A DNA stretch of 64,000 bases from Mermis nigrescens (lineage: Eukaryota > Nematoda > Enoplea > Mermithida > Mermithidae), in NCBI GenBank assembly GCA_036768485.1, contig JAVLUZ010000163.1, positions 1,010,635 to 1,074,634 of the forward strand, written 5' to 3'. A program made the translations under genes and the position numbers. Of this stretch, positions 46,700 to 56,115 are shown piece after piece. Within the stretch, counting starts at the first letter, position 1, and each line of letters begins with the position of its first letter. A model generated the notes under the pieces. The model was not told the DNA's origin, searched no databases, and saw only the letters and a list, made by a program, of their open reading frames with translations.

Positions 46700-49085
46700 G
46701 CTAAACTTAATTTACATTTCAAACTTTACACATGAGTGTAAAGAATTTTAGTGGGATTAATAATTTCGATATTGCTCTGATATAACGATCAGCATTTATT
46801 AAGAAAATCACTTTACACTATTCTTCATGCGCCCCTAGCAGACGTATCACATCTGTTTTTATATATATTTTACGACTCTAGGGAAAAAATAAGTTAGTGT
46901 GAGGCTCTAGAATGAAGCTTATTATATAGTGTACACTTTACACTAGCAACGAGATGTAAAGAAAATTTTAGTCGGATTTGTAAATTCGATATTACTCGGA
47001 TATTACGATCAACATTCATGAAAAAATTGCGTCTCCATAACGGTTTAATGACAAATAGACACAGATGTAAACCACTTTACATCACTGTTGAATATAAACA
47101 AACGCGCCCAGCTGACGTCCCTTATTTGATTCTATGTAAATTTTAAGATTTCGGCAAAAAATTCAGGTTTTCGCAAAGCTCTAGAACGAAGAGTAATTAG
47201 CAATTTAAACTTTACACAAGCGCCTAGTGTAAAGAGGATTTTATTCCGATTTGTAAATCTGATATCACTCGGATATTATTATCAACATTTATGAAAAAAT
47301 TGCATGTCTACAATAGTCTGAGGACAAATAAACAATGAGTGTAAAGTACTTTACATCACTGTTGGATGTAAACAAACGCACCTACGTGACGTCTCACATT
47401 TAATTCTTTGAAATTTCCTAGACTCCAGGAAAGAATTAGGTTTCTGGAATGCTCAAAAACGAAGATAAATACATATGTAGTGTAAACTTCATGTAAACAC
47501 CTAGTGTAAAAGAAGATTTTGGTCAGATTCGTAATTTTGATATTGTTCCGTTATTACGATTAATATATATGAAATAAATTTAAGTCTCCATAAAGTTCTA
47601 TGGGCAAACTAATAATTGGTGTAAACCACTTTACGACACTGTAGAGTGTAAACATATGCGCCAGACTGGCATATCAAATTTGGTTCCTGGTCCATTTCTA
47701 GACTTGATAATCGTGTCCCTGACTCATAACCGGAGAAGCAGACAGAAAAAACAAGACAGAAACGCATTTTAAACACCAAATTTTTGACTTTACACTCGAT
47801 AAATATTAATGTATAGACAATTTGCTTTGACATGCACCCGATATAAAGCACTTTATTTTCATTCTATTTTATCCCGACTTCTGGACGGAGAAAGTGGCGA
47901 ACAAAAAACGCAACAAAAACGTATTTGCCATTATTAGAACACTGTAAACTTTAAAATTCCGTACCGAACTCCCCATTGAGTTTAAAGAAATTCGGTTTTG
48001 TACAATTTGTAGCTTTTAAATCGTAGTACATTCCTGCGTGCCAAAATTCTCTTGCAAAAATTATTTGGTATGATTTATCAATCAAAATTCGGAAAAAACG
48101 TGTTTTTTTGCCCATTTTTTACCTCTGATTTCGAACTTTACACCCCCCATAAATAACTCAATATTGCGTTTTTTTAAATGCGGTTTGCTGCGATGTGTAG
48201 CCCCTGAGATGCACTCTATTATTGCTGACTCAATTTACCCTGATTCATAAGCGGGAAAATTTGGCAGAGTAATCTTAGTTGAAATCCATTTTTGGATTTA
48301 GTAACACAATTTACCCACCAACATTTTTTGTGTAGTGTGTAATATGTAATGTGTTATGTGAAATGTGTATTGCGTAATGTGTCATGTGTAGTGTGTAATG
48401 TGTAATGTGTAAAGTGTTCATATTACATATTATACATTACACATGACACATTACAATACATTATGGATCGGCTAAAAAACGTTGGTGGGTAAATTGTATA
48501 CTAGATCCCATTTTTTACCCCATCCACTAGAGTGTAAACTTTAAACCCCAGGATCTGACTCACCATGAAGCATAGAAGACTTTACTTATATGCGAAATGT
48601 AGCCCTTGATCCGCTCTACATTTCTGTCAGAAAACATTTTAAAAAACTCATAACCGGAGTTAGTATCGGACATAAGCAGGTTGAAAACTCGACCAAAAAG
48701 TGCTTTTTCACCCCCAGATTTTCGCACTCTTTACACTGCCATTCGATAACTAATGCGAATTTCAAAAAACAAAAAAGTATCATCTGTCGAATTCATCCCT
48801 CTATTATCCTATGCTGCTCGATTCTTCACTCAGTTGTCCACATGCCGCAGTAAAAAGGTCCAAACATTTATCCTATGTTATAACGTTACACAAGAACTTT
48901 ACACCTTCTTTACACAGTAAGTTTTGAGTTTCAAAGAAAAACAAGAAAAAAACACGGGCAGCGAATTTTTTTGTTATCTTTCTTTAAAAAAAACCGCACC
49001 TTCCAGAAGTGTCCCGTTATAGCTGTAGGGGGTGCACAGGTGTTAGGGTACCCAAGTATATTATAGGTACGCGCTAACGCGCTAC
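46700..49085 (-). repeat. Repeat P copy 4 (reverse orientation)
   Basis: Reverse-orientation counterpart of 33640-35170. It has recurrent ACTTTACAC / GTGTAAAG motifs (about 46742, 46937, 47230, 47340, 47515, 47640, 47790, 48130) and the ACCCGGTTATAGCTGTAGGGG-type block. It ends in the palindrome GGTACGCGCTAACGCGCTAC next to an AT microsatellite. The hairpin MITE H is inserted at 48294-48508. Confidence 0.65.
48294..48508. mobile_element. hAT-type MITE, family H (copy 2, absent from segment B)
   Basis: Ends GGATTTAGTAACACAATTTA and TAAATTGTATACTAGATCC, with a TGTGTAATGTG / CATTACACA hairpin interior, the same family as 19740-19953. The flanks CCATTTTT and CATTTTTT look like the 7-8 bp duplication. 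The matching place in segment B (about 59655-59662, AAATCAGTTTTTTACACC) has no insertion, so B shows the empty site. Confidence 0.9.
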
Positions 49086-49088
49086 TTA

Positions 49089-49240
<152 letters not shown>

Positions 49241-50588
49241 AAATGAATGATGTTTTGAGACACCTATGACTTATGTATCATGTCCTCAGAGATGAATTGA
49301 AACCAATGGGGCAAAGATGATGAAATGATGTGTGTAGCCTGTTTGGTTTGCAATTTTGACGTAAATCCGTTGCCAAGTTTTTGAAACGGTTTTAGCTCAT
49401 ATACTCCCTTGGCGATCCTTAGACCGACTAACCCTTTATTAAATAAAAGCAATTCTTTTTGATGTTGCAAAGTTGTTTTTACAGAAGAGCTGGATTTCAG
49501 CAGAGTGAAAGTTTAAGCGATGTTCAAAGTTGACTTCAATACGAAAAATAGAAATGAAGATTTACTAGCCAGTAAAGATTTTTTATCATCGGAGACATCG
49601 ATCAGAAAACATTAAATTATTCTGCGTTATGCTAATTATACCGTAGGACCACTGTTTTTTTAGCGCAGCGCAAGCAAAAGTGGCCGCGCGCAAAGGAGAA
49701 ATTTCTGGACATCTGCGCAGTGCGCAAAGGAAAGATTCTGACCATCGGGAATAAGAAAAATGAAGAGAAATGAATGAGAAAATGATTGAAGGAGTTGAAG
49801 TGAAGTGAAACATTCTTTTTCGAACAAATGAGTGTTGTTCCATAGTCATTTAACATTTTATTACTATCATCACAGCAAAGCACTGGTACATTCTTCACCA
49901 ATGTTATAGCGGTCACGAGAAGCATTTTTTAACCAAATATGATAAGCACTGGTATAGTCGTATGTCTGATAATCATCAACATTGAGCTTCAAGCGAACTA
50001 ATGAGTCCAGCGTTTGATCTTAGAATTAGAAGGCAAAAAATGTCAGTTATTATTTAACAAATTCGCAATATATAGCTGCATGGACAGTAAAACTGTACTA
50101 TGCTTGTGGCATGAAACGGCAAGTCGGATTCAGATTCAAGGATCCTTGTTTCACTCAACAATGTACAATGTTAAACCTCGTTCACTCGTGCTTGAAAGTT
50201 GTACGAAATGAAGCTCATTAAATATTTATTCCGGAAATAGAATACAGAAGTCGGATCATATAGGCGCATAAAAGATACGCTTAGAAGTCATTTTTGCATC
50301 ACCTGTATAGTGAACGCCACAGCATCTAATAAAAATGAGCAGATAACCACTTATAATCTCATGCTTAGTGTATTGATATTGCATTTTAGTTTCTAAGCAT
50401 AAAATATTTTGTTGTGCAAATATGAGCACCTCTGCGCAAACGTCCGACGCTCTACATAAGCGGCTGCGCAAGTGAGGGTGGCGCCTAAAAAAGCCTGCGT
50501 TGGATTTTCTATAAAACGTTTGATTTCGACGAATAACAACCGTATCTCAAAAAGTTTTTTGATCACTTATTAGTAACTTCTATTTCAG
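49241..50588. other. Segment A, upstream of exon 2, no gene called
   Basis: Intronic sequence of paralog 3, matched by 60341-61660 in segment B. Minus-strand frames at 49586-49925 recur in B (60606-60995) only because the DNA is duplicated; they contain GCGCAGTGCGCAAAGG-type direct repeats and no domain. Confidence 0.5.
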
Positions 50589-50683
50589 TAGTTTCAACGG
50601 GGATTTCGGTGATGGATTTGAACGAATATCAGAAAATCCTATTCGCGATGTCAATGTGTTTCTGATCTTACTGAATGAAGATG
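50589..50683 (+). pseudogene. Paralog 3 exon 2, copy A (frameshifted)
   Basis: Acceptor tctatttcag, donor GAAGATG|GTGAGA. Only 95 bases, because a run of A is one shorter than in copy B (CAGAAAATCC versus CAGAAAAATCC), so the phase-1-to-phase-1 exon no longer preserves frame. Otherwise it encodes the same VSTGISVMDLNEYQ and VNVFLILLNED segments. A genuine 1-base deletion or a homopolymer error are both possible. Confidence 0.8.
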
Positions 50684-50996
50684 GTGAGAATAGAGCTGCT
50701 TTTATTCTAGTTTTGCTCATAAAGTATTAAGTGTTGTATAATATATGGCTTTATTCATTGTTTTATTCTTTATTTTATTCTTTATTCAGCTTTATTCATC
50801 ACATGCAGCATAAGCATGTGCAATATAGAAAAAGTTGAACCTCGCCTTAAATGACGACCTTAGATGGGCAGCAAATTGTCAAAAATGGTAACAAAAATTC
50901 ACTTCAGGGGGTCTGTCGATTCGTGTATCCGCTAGATTCTCGAGGCCAAGACCCCAGAGTCCCATTCCCATGTGTGATGACGACCATACTCCATAC

Positions 50997-51232
50997 CTGG
51001 GCGTGGGGGTTGGGGGTATGCATCCCCCGAGAAACCGAAAATACCCCCAGAAACCAAAAAAGCCCCCAGAATTCAAATTTTGAAATGTTTTTTTTTTGTT
51101 TTTTGCGCAATTTTTTGATGCCACGGATAATGCTCGATGAGAAACTTTGTTTTTTCGCCATACAACCATTTTTAAGACCATTTTTTATCTTTAAAAAATC
51201 TTGCACCCCCAGAATTTTGGTGCCGCCCACCT
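50997..51232. repeat. Interspersed repeat Q copy (segment A)
   Basis: CATACCTGGGCGTGGGGGTT to GGTGCCGCCCACCTATG, flanked by TGATGACGACC on both sides (about 50976 and 51233), which suggests a target duplication of about 11 bases. The equivalent copy in segment B is at about 62059-62295. Confidence 0.7.
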
Positions 51233-51938
51233 ATGATGACGACCCTTTGCGGCGAAATCTACATCACTTTTATGGGTTATTTCATTCAACTTATTCGCTT
51301 CGTCATAATTTACATTGCTAATTTTTAATTTTTAGGCTTCCTACTAAAGAAAAATTTTCAGGCAAAAGAGCTTGCAGAATCCGAATAAAAAAATTATTTA
51401 ACTGAAAGCGAATTGAATGAGATATAAGCACACATGGGCATTGGGTATGAGGATCTTGACCATCCACCCAGAAGCTGGTGGACCCCCCAAATCGATGGAC
51501 CCCTACCAAAATTGAATTTCTGGCGCTATTTTTGGCAATTTTACGTCAATAGACCCCCAGAATTTTATTGCTGCACATGTATGGATACAAGCATTTGCAA
51601 ATTGGAGTTTAGGTCATACCAAAATATGCATTTAGTAGTCATTTCATGTTTCCTATTATTTATCCATCCGCTTTGACTTAGTTATGTGGGCTCACTCTAA
51701 AGGGCTTCTGTAAAGGTAGGTTTGTGTCCATCATACGGCCAATATCGTTTATGTTCTTTCGAGTAGAAATGAACAATTTTCACAACAACAAAAATTTTTT
51801 TAAGAAAGTTGCTTTCCTTCAGCCTCTTTTTACACTCTCCAGATCGAAGCCCCCAACATGAAGCACATAGTAAATTTTTTTGGCAAAAAGGAGGATTGGC
51901 TCTAAACTGCATTTCTCGTCCTAAATTTTGATTTCCAG

Positions 51939-52364
51939 ACAGATTCGTGCCACAGATTGATGGGTCAAAATTAGCCGCCCAATACTGGAAAATCGACCGA
52001 CCGTATTCTTTGGCGTATAACATGGCTCATGTCATGGAAACGATTTGCATGTTGTCTGACGCATATTGTCAGTTCCATTTCGATATCCTGCCGTGTCATA
52101 AGATTGGGGCTGCTTGTCTTTGGGGACCGATTGTCAGGGTAACTAAACGAGGTCGTGGATTTTGTCCCACAAACGCAACATTGAGTCCATGCGTTCGCCC
52201 GACTGGCGCAACTGCAACGACAGCTACTAATTTGCATAAAGTGACTCGGACTAATGGCTTAAATAGAAGCGTCGCGACTGCAATTTTACGAACAATTGTA
52301 GCTGCGACTCCGATTAAGACAATAATTAAAATCCAGAACACGATCGGATCTACTGTGGGTGCTG
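51939..52364 (+). CDS. Paralog 3 exon 3, copy A (cut by assembly gap)
   Basis: Acceptor gatttccag at 51938. Encodes DRFVPQIDGSKLAAQYWKID then RPYSLAYNMAHVMETIC, MLSDAYCQ, LPCHKIGAAC, and a Thr/Ala-rich stalk with N-x-T sequons, until it runs into the gap at 52365. Compared with copy B, about 9 of 13 base differences change the protein. One replaces a cysteine conserved in paralogs 1, 2 and copy B (PCVCP) with arginine (PCVRP). With the frameshifted exon 2 this suggests copy A is the decaying copy, or a lower-quality haplotype. Confidence 0.7.
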
Positions 52365-52464
52365 NNNNNNNNNNNNNNNNNNNNNNNNNNNNNNNNNNNN
52401 NNNNNNNNNNNNNNNNNNNNNNNNNNNNNNNNNNNNNNNNNNNNNNNNNNNNNNNNNNNNNNNN
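52365..52464. other. Assembly gap, 100 N
   Basis: A run of exactly 100 unknown bases, the usual placeholder for a gap of unknown size. It separates segment A from the Polinton-type sequence, so the physical adjacency of the two is not demonstrated. Confidence 0.98.
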
Positions 52465-52610
52465 TTGACAAGTTTGGAAAAATTGCTGATAGCCTCAGCA
52501 TCATTTTCTACTAAACTTTGTTTGTACTCAGCATTGAGCTTAGACCAAAAGTATCTGCCTAAGGCAAAGGTGGATACGCTGTTCAGGCGAAGCAGGTGTG
52601 ATAATAAAAT
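52465..52610 (-). CDS. Polinton-type small helical protein, partial (third family member)
   Basis: The minus strand is open throughout this fragment up to the gap. It reads LLSHLLRLNSVSTFALGRYF, then WSKLNAEYKQSLVENDAEA and ISNFSKL. It aligns with the N-terminal half of the proteins at 55557-55964 (ILHRLSQ, DYFWPKMSNQYRQTLL, FSKF) and more weakly 57189-57539 (SCFWGYMSDAF). No in-frame ATG lies before it; a TATA-like GGCTATAAAC (52611-52620) overlaps the preceding gene's stop. It is cut by the gap, so full length and function are unknown. Confidence 0.5.
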
Positions 52611-52612
52611 GT

Positions 52613-53392
52613 TTATAGCCGATACCTGAAATGCATTTTAACAATTGTTTTGCCAAATTCAAAAGGCACAGGTTTATCTTGATCACTTTTAATGTTCACT
52701 TCAATGGTATTGAATGATTTTTTGAGCACAGGTATATAATGTGGACTAATATATGCGTGATTAACAATATCCATATATTTTCCTTCTATATTCACAACCT
52801 GCAGAAGCGGTGCAAAAACATTTCCAACGATTTGAGGCTCAACTATATCGCAATATACGTAAAAGTTGTGCATTCCACCCAGCATGTCAGGCGAATGGTG
52901 CGCAACTATGTTTAATTCTTTTTTCACAGTATAATCTATATTGCTAAGCTGGCTCTCTAGAAATCCTAGCATATACATTAAATGCTTTGTCAGCTTTACA
53001 CTTTGAATATATTCAGTATTGATTGTTAAGTTACAAAATTTCCTATTTTCATCATACTTTATGCCAAAATATTGCATGTAATCAAATTTGTCTATTTGGC
53101 TAACCGTTTTTATTCCATTCCTCATGGTTTGGATGAGGTCATGTATATTTAAATATCTTGCTCGAGGAATAAGCAATTTTTGTCGCACATTGTTTTTGAT
53201 GTCGTAAAACTGTATCATATTCTGCTCCTCGGCAACATTGTGCCATGTATTTGCATAAATTATTTCAGCTAACCCAACCTCCCAGTCGCCAGTTAATGCG
53301 ATTTGCCTAGGCAGATTGGTAACAAAAGTGGCTGCAGTATTTGTTTCTTGTGAATTGCTCGGAAGCGTTATGTAAAACTGTTTCATATCCAT
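52613..53392 (-). CDS. Polinton-type penton/minor capsid-like protein
   Basis: A 259-residue intact frame. It begins MDMKQFYITLPSNSQETNTA and continues ATFVTNLPRQIALTGDWEVG and LAEIIYANTW. This opening (FYxTLPSNSS ... F.T.LP..I.L.G.WEVGLAEI) is characteristic of an uncharacterised family found in many invertebrate genomes beside Polinton-type capsid genes. By position and size it is the likely penton or minor capsid protein, probably jelly-roll, but the fold is inference. A TATA-like TTTATAAATA lies 27-36 bases upstream of the ATG, inside the end of the protease gene, whose stop is only 4 bases away. No frame break is seen. Confidence 0.65.
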   Translation of the reverse strand: MDMKQFYITLPSNSQETNTAATFVTNLPRQIALTGDWEVGLAEIIYANTWHNVAEEQNMIQFYDIKNNVRQKLLIPRARYLNIHDLIQTMRNGIKTVSQIDKFDYMQYFGIKYDENRKFCNLTINTEYIQSVKLTKHLMYMLGFLESQLSNIDYTVKKELNIVAHHSPDMLGGMHNFYVYCDIVEPQIVGNVFAPLLQVVNIEGKYMDIVNHAYISPHYIPVLKKSFNTIEVNIKSDQDKPVPFEFGKTIVKMHFRYRL

Positions 53393-53396
53393 TTTT

Positions 53397-53813
53397 TTAT
53401 AACCTTAGTTTATTGAAATATTTATAAATTTTTTCACTGAGCATAGATAGAACAATGTTTGTGAAACTTATGCCTTTGCTCATGCAGACCAAAAAGTAGA
53501 TACACATATGACCACAGCTGATTGAGAAAAGCCCTTGTACTCGCATATTATTGTATGTAAATGAGAGCGCATTATCAGAAATGTATTTATGCAATTGCAC
53601 AGGTGGTTCTAAGCCATAGCTGTCAAAATAGTTGCAATGCTTCTTATTTTGAAAATAAATTGCGACCCAGTGTGATCCTGGTTCCTCACTGGGGTCCAAA
53701 TTTACAACTAGAGCCGCAGGGTAGGTTCTTATAGGTGGCAGACGATCTATTGGGAAAACGCCTGCAAATGTATTATTATGTTTGAGAATTTTGAATATTT
53801 CAATAGTGTTCAT
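53397..53813 (-). CDS. Adenain-type cysteine protease (virion maturation protease)
   Basis: 138 residues with the ordered catalytic residues of the adenovirus/Polinton protease family: His48 in GSHWVAIYF, Asp64 in NYFDSYG (the Glu/Asp position), a Gln at about 93 before the nucleophile (VQG), and Cys100 in SCGHMCIYFLV. The family cleaves capsid precursor proteins during particle maturation. The length is short but in the normal range for Polinton proteases. The ATG lies only 2 bases after the stop of the capsid gene and no TATA box of its own is visible, so it may be expressed from the capsid transcript. Confidence 0.85.
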   Translation of the reverse strand: MNTIEIFKILKHNNTFAGVFPIDRLPPIRTYPAALVVNLDPSEEPGSHWVAIYFQNKKHCNYFDSYGLEPPVQLHKYISDNALSFTYNNMRVQGLFSISCGHMCIYFLVCMSKGISFTNIVLSMLSEKIYKYFNKLRL

Positions 53814-53815
53814 GT

Positions 53816-55129
53816 TTATGCATCATAGTCATGAAACGTGTTTCGGTTTTTATCAATCATTATTAAGTTATCAAATTCAGCATATATAATGATTTCAATG
53901 CCAGAATCGGGCAAATTCTCAGAAAACCTAACAGCGATGCTTGTTGTTCCTTCACGGACTAGGTCCCAGTGTCCTCCATCATCTGCATCAGGAGTCAAAT
54001 CGAACACAAAGAAGCAGTGACTTGTTTTAAAATCTTCTCTGCTAATGAAATTACCTTCATGCCCAATATCTAATGCATCAAACATCTGAGTATAGGCTTG
54101 CAAGTACCTGTCATGTTTAAATGAAATGCTGAGTGGGTAAGCAGGATACGTTATACCTCCACACGTTACTTTTACATCATTTATGCTGAACGGTTTGAAG
54201 TTGAAAGGCGATTTTGCTAGATTGCCTCGATAAGCACTGCCTTCAACACAAGCAAACACTATACGCCTAGGCAGCTGACCAGTAAACAATGTATAATTGG
54301 GCGTTTCTCTAGCAGGATTTGAAATGTGCAAATTAGTCAAAGCTACTCTCCTTATAGGATATTTTGCTGTATAGGAAAGCATTGTTTGCTCAAGAGCTAA
54401 ATTCACAGTGTCCAAAACCTCAACTTTTCGAATAAAAAATTTCATTTGTGAGACTTTCAAGTCAAGGCTGACATCCTCAAAGCACTGCAAAACAAATGCA
54501 TTATTATTTCTGTGTAATTCTAGGCGGAAATCGGTAAAATTAACTAAATATCTGTCTTGCAAGAACATGTCAATGTGCAGTGGGGCCGCAACTTCCACAA
54601 CATTTTCATCTTTGAACATTTTTGAACGTTTTTTGAAAGCTTCATTGTCTTTTGTGTCAACATCACTTCCACCTTCGTGAAAGTACAGCGCAGATTGCAA
54701 ATGCGAATGCTTGGCATCATACCCATAATTTAATTCGGTTTCAAAATACGATCTATATGCATATTTATCAGAGCTGTCAAAAACTAATTTGCCTCCTAAA
54801 AAGCATTTTACCTGCTTAAAGAAAGTCTTACCAATAAGATTGATAGGCGCATAGTCAGGCACTGCTGCTCCAGCAGCAACTACTGGTTTTTTGATTCTCA
54901 GTAGCATGTAAATGTAGTTTTTATTGAGCTGAATGTAATGTGGATCAGGAGGTACTCTAAATTCATATGGTCCCTCATTAGTAATAGGATTTGTAGGTTG
55001 AATTTCATGCCAAAAACCACGCTTTATCACTACTTGAGTAGGAGGGACCGTAAAAAGGTCCAGTTCAGTCTTGGTACTGGGGATAGATTTTCCGTTTACG
55101 AGAGCCATTTTTTTGTTTTGAAAAAGCAT
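53816..55129 (-). CDS. Polinton-type major capsid-like protein (F54H12.2-like)
   Basis: 437 codons from the first ATG. It resembles the uncharacterised F54H12.2-like family of invertebrates (DLFTVPPTQVVIKRGFWHEI, FRVPPDPHYIQLNKNYIYML, VKCFLGGKLVFDSSDKYAYR, PNYTLFTGQLPRRIVF), which typically neighbours integrase and protease genes in Polinton-type elements. It would form the double jelly-roll capsomer; that fold is inferred from family context. Start choice: the TATA box at 55142-55151 is only 13 bases from the first ATG, while the second in-frame ATG (55108, in AAAAAAATGG context) is 34 bases from it, like the other genes here. Residue 8 is therefore the likelier start. The frame is intact. 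Confidence 0.7.
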   Translation of the reverse strand: MLFQNKKMALVNGKSIPSTKTELDLFTVPPTQVVIKRGFWHEIQPTNPITNEGPYEFRVPPDPHYIQLNKNYIYMLLRIKKPVVAAGAAVPDYAPINLIGKTFFKQVKCFLGGKLVFDSSDKYAYRSYFETELNYGYDAKHSHLQSALYFHEGGSDVDTKDNEAFKKRSKMFKDENVVEVAAPLHIDMFLQDRYLVNFTDFRLELHRNNNAFVLQCFEDVSLDLKVSQMKFFIRKVEVLDTVNLALEQTMLSYTAKYPIRRVALTNLHISNPARETPNYTLFTGQLPRRIVFACVEGSAYRGNLAKSPFNFKPFSINDVKVTCGGITYPAYPLSISFKHDRYLQAYTQMFDALDIGHEGNFISREDFKTSHCFFVFDLTPDADDGGHWDLVREGTTSIAVRFSENLPDSGIEIIIYAEFDNLIMIDKNRNTFHDYDA

Positions 55130-55515
55130 CTATCATGCTAGTATTTATAGACTTTGGGCGGCTACCAAGACCCTCTCCTTGCTGCTGCTGAAGGGCATGA
55201 GAGGCTTCATCAAACAATTGAGCAGCTTCTCGCTTTGAGTGTTCTTTAGTAGACTCAAAAAGCGGTTTTCCCTGGAGCCAAATCAGACGCTATGTTTGAA
55301 CCTGCAACTAGAGCATGTTTTCCAACTCGCTTACCAATTGACTGCAAAACTGGGACTGCCATTCTAAAAAGCGAACGGAAAAAACTGCCAAGACCTACGC
55401 CCCGCTGGTATGGGATGCCTTTATACCCTTCCAACCCATAGCCTGTTTGGGCAGCCTGCCCTGTGTAGTAGTCCAACCAAATGTTGTAATCGTTAGGATT
55501 GAATTGAACGTGCAT
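55065..55515 (-). pseudogene. pX-like minor capsid/core protein with one frame break
   Basis: Begins MHVQFNPNDYNIWLDYYTGQ at 55515. It then has GVGLGSFFRSLFRMAVPVLQ and a Gly/Lys stretch, a hydrophobic basic region like those of adenovirus pX/mu-type and adintovirus minor proteins. The first frame stops at 55255, just after a T-run (about 55260-55264). A second frame then stays open to 55065, reading ESTKEHSKREAAQLFDEASH, LQQQQGEGLGSR and a very basic tail, as expected for the same protein. A single-base indel in the T-run explains it, as an error or a real lesion. The tail overlaps the TATA box and the start of the capsid gene. Confidence 0.6.
55142..55151 (-). promoter_or_regulatory. TATA box of capsid gene
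   Basis: TCTATAAATA on the minus strand. 34 bases before the ATG at 55108. It lies within the coding tail of the pX-like gene. Confidence 0.6.
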
Positions 55516-55553
55516 TTTTGTAATTTTGTTTTGAATAAATTATATGTGATAAG

Positions 55554-55563
55554 TATTTATAGA
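55554..55563 (-). promoter_or_regulatory. TATA box of pX-like gene
   Basis: TCTATAAATA on the minus strand, about 40 bases upstream of the ATG at 55515. It overlaps the last codons of the 55557-55964 gene. Confidence 0.6.
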
Positions 55564-55964
55564 CTTTCATCCCAGTCGAATTCCCCACCTGCAGCAAAAA
55601 TCTCCTTACCTTGTCTATTTACTATACTTTCCAGTGGAACAATTGCGTTAAACACTGATGACATGGATGAAGTTATGTGTTCATCAATGATTTTTGTATG
55701 GAGGTTCGCAAAGTAAAACCTAGCCTCAGGGCTTAAAAATTCCCACAAGTTAAACAGCAGGCAAAGATCGCCCTTTTTCAGGCGTTTTCTGATAAACTTT
55801 GAGAAGCTCAAAATAGCATGATCATCAAATTTGAGCAATGTTTGCCTATACTGGTTGCTCATTTTTGGCCAAAAATAATCACCAATGGCATCATTAGACA
55901 AATGTGCGTATTGTGATAAACGATGTAGAATATGATTGAAAAAACACTGACCAATAGACTCCAT
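55557..55964 (-). CDS. Polinton-type small helical protein (family member 2)
   Basis: 135 residues, all-helical by composition: MESIGQCFFNHILHRLSQYA, then DYFWPKMSNQYRQTLL, FSKFIRKRLKKGDLC, LFNLWEFLSPEARFYF, and an acidic end. It shares the pattern (helix, aromatic (D/C)xFW-(P/G)-x-M, basic middle, C-terminal acidic helix) with 57189-57539 and with the partial frame at 52465-52610. I do not recognise a known family. The location between integrase and pX-like genes implies an element function, perhaps DNA packaging or regulation, but that is guesswork. Its own TATA-like box is at 55989-55998. Confidence 0.6.
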   Translation of the reverse strand: MESIGQCFFNHILHRLSQYAHLSNDAIGDYFWPKMSNQYRQTLLKFDDHAILSFSKFIRKRLKKGDLCLLFNLWEFLSPEARFYFANLHTKIIDEHITSSMSSVFNAIVPLESIVNRQGKEIFAAGGEFDWDESL

Positions 55965-55988
55965 TTTTGATCTTAAGATTTAACTTAC

Positions 55989-55998
55989 TATTTATAGC
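55989..55998 (-). promoter_or_regulatory. TATA box of small helical gene 2
   Basis: GCTATAAATA on the minus strand, about 25-34 bases before the ATG at 55964. Confidence 0.55.
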
Positions 55999-56115
55999 TT
56001 TACAATATCAGAAACCCACGAGTCAAATTTAGGCGGGTAGCCTCTCCAGCGCACCAAATAATCAGTTTTCTTGCCTTTTTTACGAATTTTTATAATTTTT
56101 TCAATCACGAATAAA

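Noticed and set aside
48590..48853. Frames that recur at 59732-59932 and, inverted, near 33894-34133
   Set aside because: Part of repeat P. Stops fall at different places in each copy, so no conserved protein can be claimed.
49586..49925. Minus-strand frames that recur at 60606-60995
   Set aside because: Conserved only because the DNA is duplicated; no splice or domain support and the two copies diverge by frame changes.
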